From contig CM056376.1 in the NCBI GenBank assembly GCA_029718625.1, positions 79,111,386 to 79,175,385 of the forward strand: 64,000 nucleotides of DNA. The letters are read 5' to 3'. Position 1 is the first letter of the stretch. Each line of letters starts with the position of its first letter. Shown in pieces: positions 61,646 through 64,000 of this stretch. The position numbers and the translations under genes were made by a program. The notes below the pieces were generated by a model. It made no database searches. It had not been told where the DNA came from and saw only the letters and a program-made list of their open reading frames with translations. This DNA comes from Synaphobranchus kaupii. Taxonomy: Eukaryota > Chordata > Actinopteri > Anguilliformes > Synaphobranchidae.

Positions 61646-63436
61646 AAAAGCAAAAGAACATTAAGTAATTCAAATGATGACACATCAACTAAGTTCTGGA
61701 AATGGATAAAATACACGTAGTTCAAAGTTGCTGGATTTACAAATCTGTTTTAAAGGAAACATTATGAAGGTGTAGTCATTTGTTTTCTTAGTGGGTCGAG
61801 GATGGAACAAAAAACAATACCAAGCTCAGGACCTGAGAGGCGATGACATCACCTGACTTGGACAATATTGTTACCACAGTTACATGGTGTTAATACACTG
61901 TATTGTGTCAGCTCTTGAAAATACAGGCTTTCTGTGCACGTCAATCAAACCCGATTCATTAACACAGTCGTTATCGATGGTGACGTTTTGACAACATTGT
62001 TAATACCCTTCAGAAACTTACACTAACAAGAAATAATTGTGTTTCTTTAATAATTGGAATATAATGGCAGCATTTGTTTTGATAAAGAGATGATATCAGA
62101 AGGCTGGAAATGATTAGAATTCAGAATGGATGAAAATATTACATGGATCATCAGTCTAATCCTTCTCTTATTGACTCTCCTGAGACAGAGAAAAGTGACT
62201 GTTTGCATGGCATAAACCCGTGAAGTGTCTATGCGAATAGGAGGCAGCACAGAAGGGACCTTTGGTATATGCGCTAGGGCAGGTAAATGGCTATTTGAAA
62301 GGCCCCTACAGTTATTCTATGTGAAAATAAAACACGGGGAAAGTGTTCGGCTGAATGTACAAAGCATTTATAAATCTGCCCTGCCCCAAATTGCTTTCTC
62401 CAGAACATAACCACAAGTTGTAAATAGTGACATCACTACTTGATATCAGAAGGATATTTTGAAGGATGTCCCAAATGTTAGTGACTTTGCGAATTGTACA
62501 TATACATGCACTGGCATGTTTCAGGAAGCAGTGCATGCATTGATATACACTATTCAGAAAGAGCCATATAGTGCTGCACAGTGCTGCGAGGCGGATCCAT
62601 TAGCCAAGTGAAGCTATGTTACATTCAAAATGCGAATGTATAGTATTTAGGCCTTTGATGCAAACACTGTTCCATATTGCCATATCACAAGTTTAGACTT
62701 TGTAATGGAATTATGAGACCATAATACTCACCTGGGAATGCTGTGCCCATTTTATGTTTGACAGCACCTTCTAATTATAAGCTTTTAAAAGTGTATTTTC
62801 AAAGCTGAATACATAAATACATTTGATTCAAGAGAGAGGCTAGTCATGTAAAACTGCCTTCCCCTTGCTAGGGATAAGCCGGAGTGGGGCAGTATCTGTG
62901 TAATTCTTGACATAGTTAACCCAAAAAGTAAAGCTCATCAGATTTTGGAAAGTGTGAACTAGCAAGGCCGACCTGCAAGTTACATCGATTTGCGTTAGTA
63001 TGTTTTCCATTGCGCTGAAGGAACACTTACCCAAACTGACAGTCCAGTCTCTTAAACCTGAAAGTAAAGGAATTTAAGAGTGCAGGGACACATACTGTAT
63101 ATACATATGGAGAATTATTCAGCCCAAAATGAAAATGAAAAATGAAAAAGGAAATCAGCGATTATTTAGCCCAAAATTTAAATTAAAATAGAAATGTGAA
63201 AACCTTTCATTTACACTTTCCATTTTCCTTTTTCATATTCCATTTTCAATTTCCTTTTCATTTAAATTAATGTAAATGAGGGGGTGTGGCCCTCCTATCA
63301 TTCAAACCAAGCAGGGTGGGTCTCACCCAGGTTGGACGAGGTAGCACTTAAACACTAGGAGGAGCCATAGCATAGGGGAGTGCGGAACTTGACTTCATAG
63401 GTTTTAATGGATGAGATGATGAAGAATCTGAACAAT
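61646..63436 (+). other. nav3: Non-coding stretch with simple repeats
   Basis: No gene recognised. 63120-63270 is built from AAAATGAAAA-type phrases followed by their reverse complement (CATTTTCCTTTTTCAT), a possible foldback low-complexity repeat. Confidence 0.45.
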
Positions 63437-63568
63437 AGGATTACTAAGTTAACTGGATAACTGCACTGAGTAAAACCCGGAAAAGCTATTTTTTACTTCA
63501 GTCCATTTTACAGATTTGGGAGGGTTCTGGGTTTTTCTCAGTGCAGTTATTCAGCTAACTCTAATCCT
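63437..63568. mobile_element. Short TIR element (MITE)
   Basis: AGGATTA..AGTTAACTGGATAACTG and CACTGAGTAAAACCC on the left are mirrored by GGGTTTTTCTCAGTG, CAGTTATTCAGCTAACT and TAATCCT on the right. About 132 bases in total. No clear target duplication identified. Confidence 0.65.
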
Positions 63569-63886
63569 GCTTCGCAGTATACCCCCCAGGTTTTCCAATA
63601 TATTGTGCCAGGTTAAACATTGGACTGTTTTTTTAATCTGGCTCCAATATTTTCAGCTAACATGACACATCATCCCAGCTTCAAAAAGTATCAATAACTA
63701 GCTAGACAAGGTATATGGCAATACATTGATACATTGATGTTACACATAGTAGCCTAGCTTGTCAGTTCATACATTAGCATGTCTCATTTTGTATAAAATA
63801 TAGACGACCGTCATGAATTTTGCTAGCTATCGATAGACTTTTTGAAGCTCGGATGCCTTAATGTTTGCTGGGCCCAACCTGTATGA

Positions 63887-64000
63887 TGTTACACGCTCCG
63901 TTCCCTCTCACTCCCCGTCCCTGTTTGTGCTCCGTGTTTTCCCCTTTTCCCTCACATCTCTTGTCTTGTTTGTGGTGCTTTTGTGCGTAGCTATGCGTTT
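63887..64000 (+). mobile_element. Start of an LTR, cut off by the window edge
   Basis: Begins TGTTACACGCTCCGTTCC and closely follows the reverse complement of the right end of the LTR at 24386-25116, sharing CTGTTTGTGCTCCGTGTTTT and then CCCCTTTTCC. It is the same family in the opposite (nav3-sense) orientation. Whether it is solo or part of a full element cannot be seen. Confidence 0.8.

Noticed and set aside
1..64000. CRISPR arrays, operons, phage or bacterial defence systems
   Set aside because: Spliced vertebrate exons, fish transposons and microsatellites show a eukaryotic genome; no regularly spaced repeat arrays or dense gene clusters occur.

Overview
The window reads as a piece of a ray-finned (teleost-type) fish chromosome. 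It is AT-rich, mostly non-coding, and full of short terminal-inverted-repeat DNA transposons, Tc1-like elements, solo LTRs, a tRNA-derived SINE and CA/GT/TA microsatellites. The only host gene I can support is on the + strand: five exons (25955-26072, 27285-27337, 38476-38548, 48469-48652, 58201-58275) with GT..AG boundaries and fully compatible phases. They join into one 503-nt open frame that encodes the calponin-homology (CH) region of a neuron navigator. The downstream sequence (a glutamine run, then QYYQSLLELQQQVTH, QDMQSS and LTARY, ending in AQKKNTR) fits NAV3 better than NAV2, so I call it nav3. The first coding exon and everything after the fifth exon lie outside the window, or at least I cannot see them.

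Layout. 1-25954 is upstream sequence or the preceding nav3 intron. It holds a 2.8-kb PIF/Harbinger-like element (1125-3924), an exon-like remnant next to it (4191-4310), an internally deleted Tc1-like element (14639-15546), a foldback MITE (17185-17294), a 1.08-kb solo LTR (17323-18402), a Tc1/mariner-type MITE (20109-20461), a decayed coding remnant split by a hAT MITE (20865-21783) and a second solo LTR (24386-25116). 25955-27337 holds the first two visible exons, with a foldback MITE between CA arrays in the intron. 27338-38475 contains a third solo LTR (31338-32051) and a long TIR element (35087-35800). 38549-48468 contains a hAT-type MITE, a complete Tc1-like transposon with an uninterrupted DD34E transposase (41472-43002), and a four-level nested repeat (43551-46893). 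48653-58200 holds a dead Tc1-like transposase and a perfect hairpin (52411-52458). 58276-64000 contains three small TIR elements and the start of another LTR that runs off the window.

I found no CRISPR, operon, defence locus or other multi-gene system. The items most worth a second look are the nested insertions, the transposon-split coding remnant, the apparently intact Tc1 transposase, the related antisense LTRs inside or beside nav3, and a few unexplained hairpins. I could run no searches, so family names come from recognisable motifs, terminal repeats and target-site duplications read directly from the sequence.
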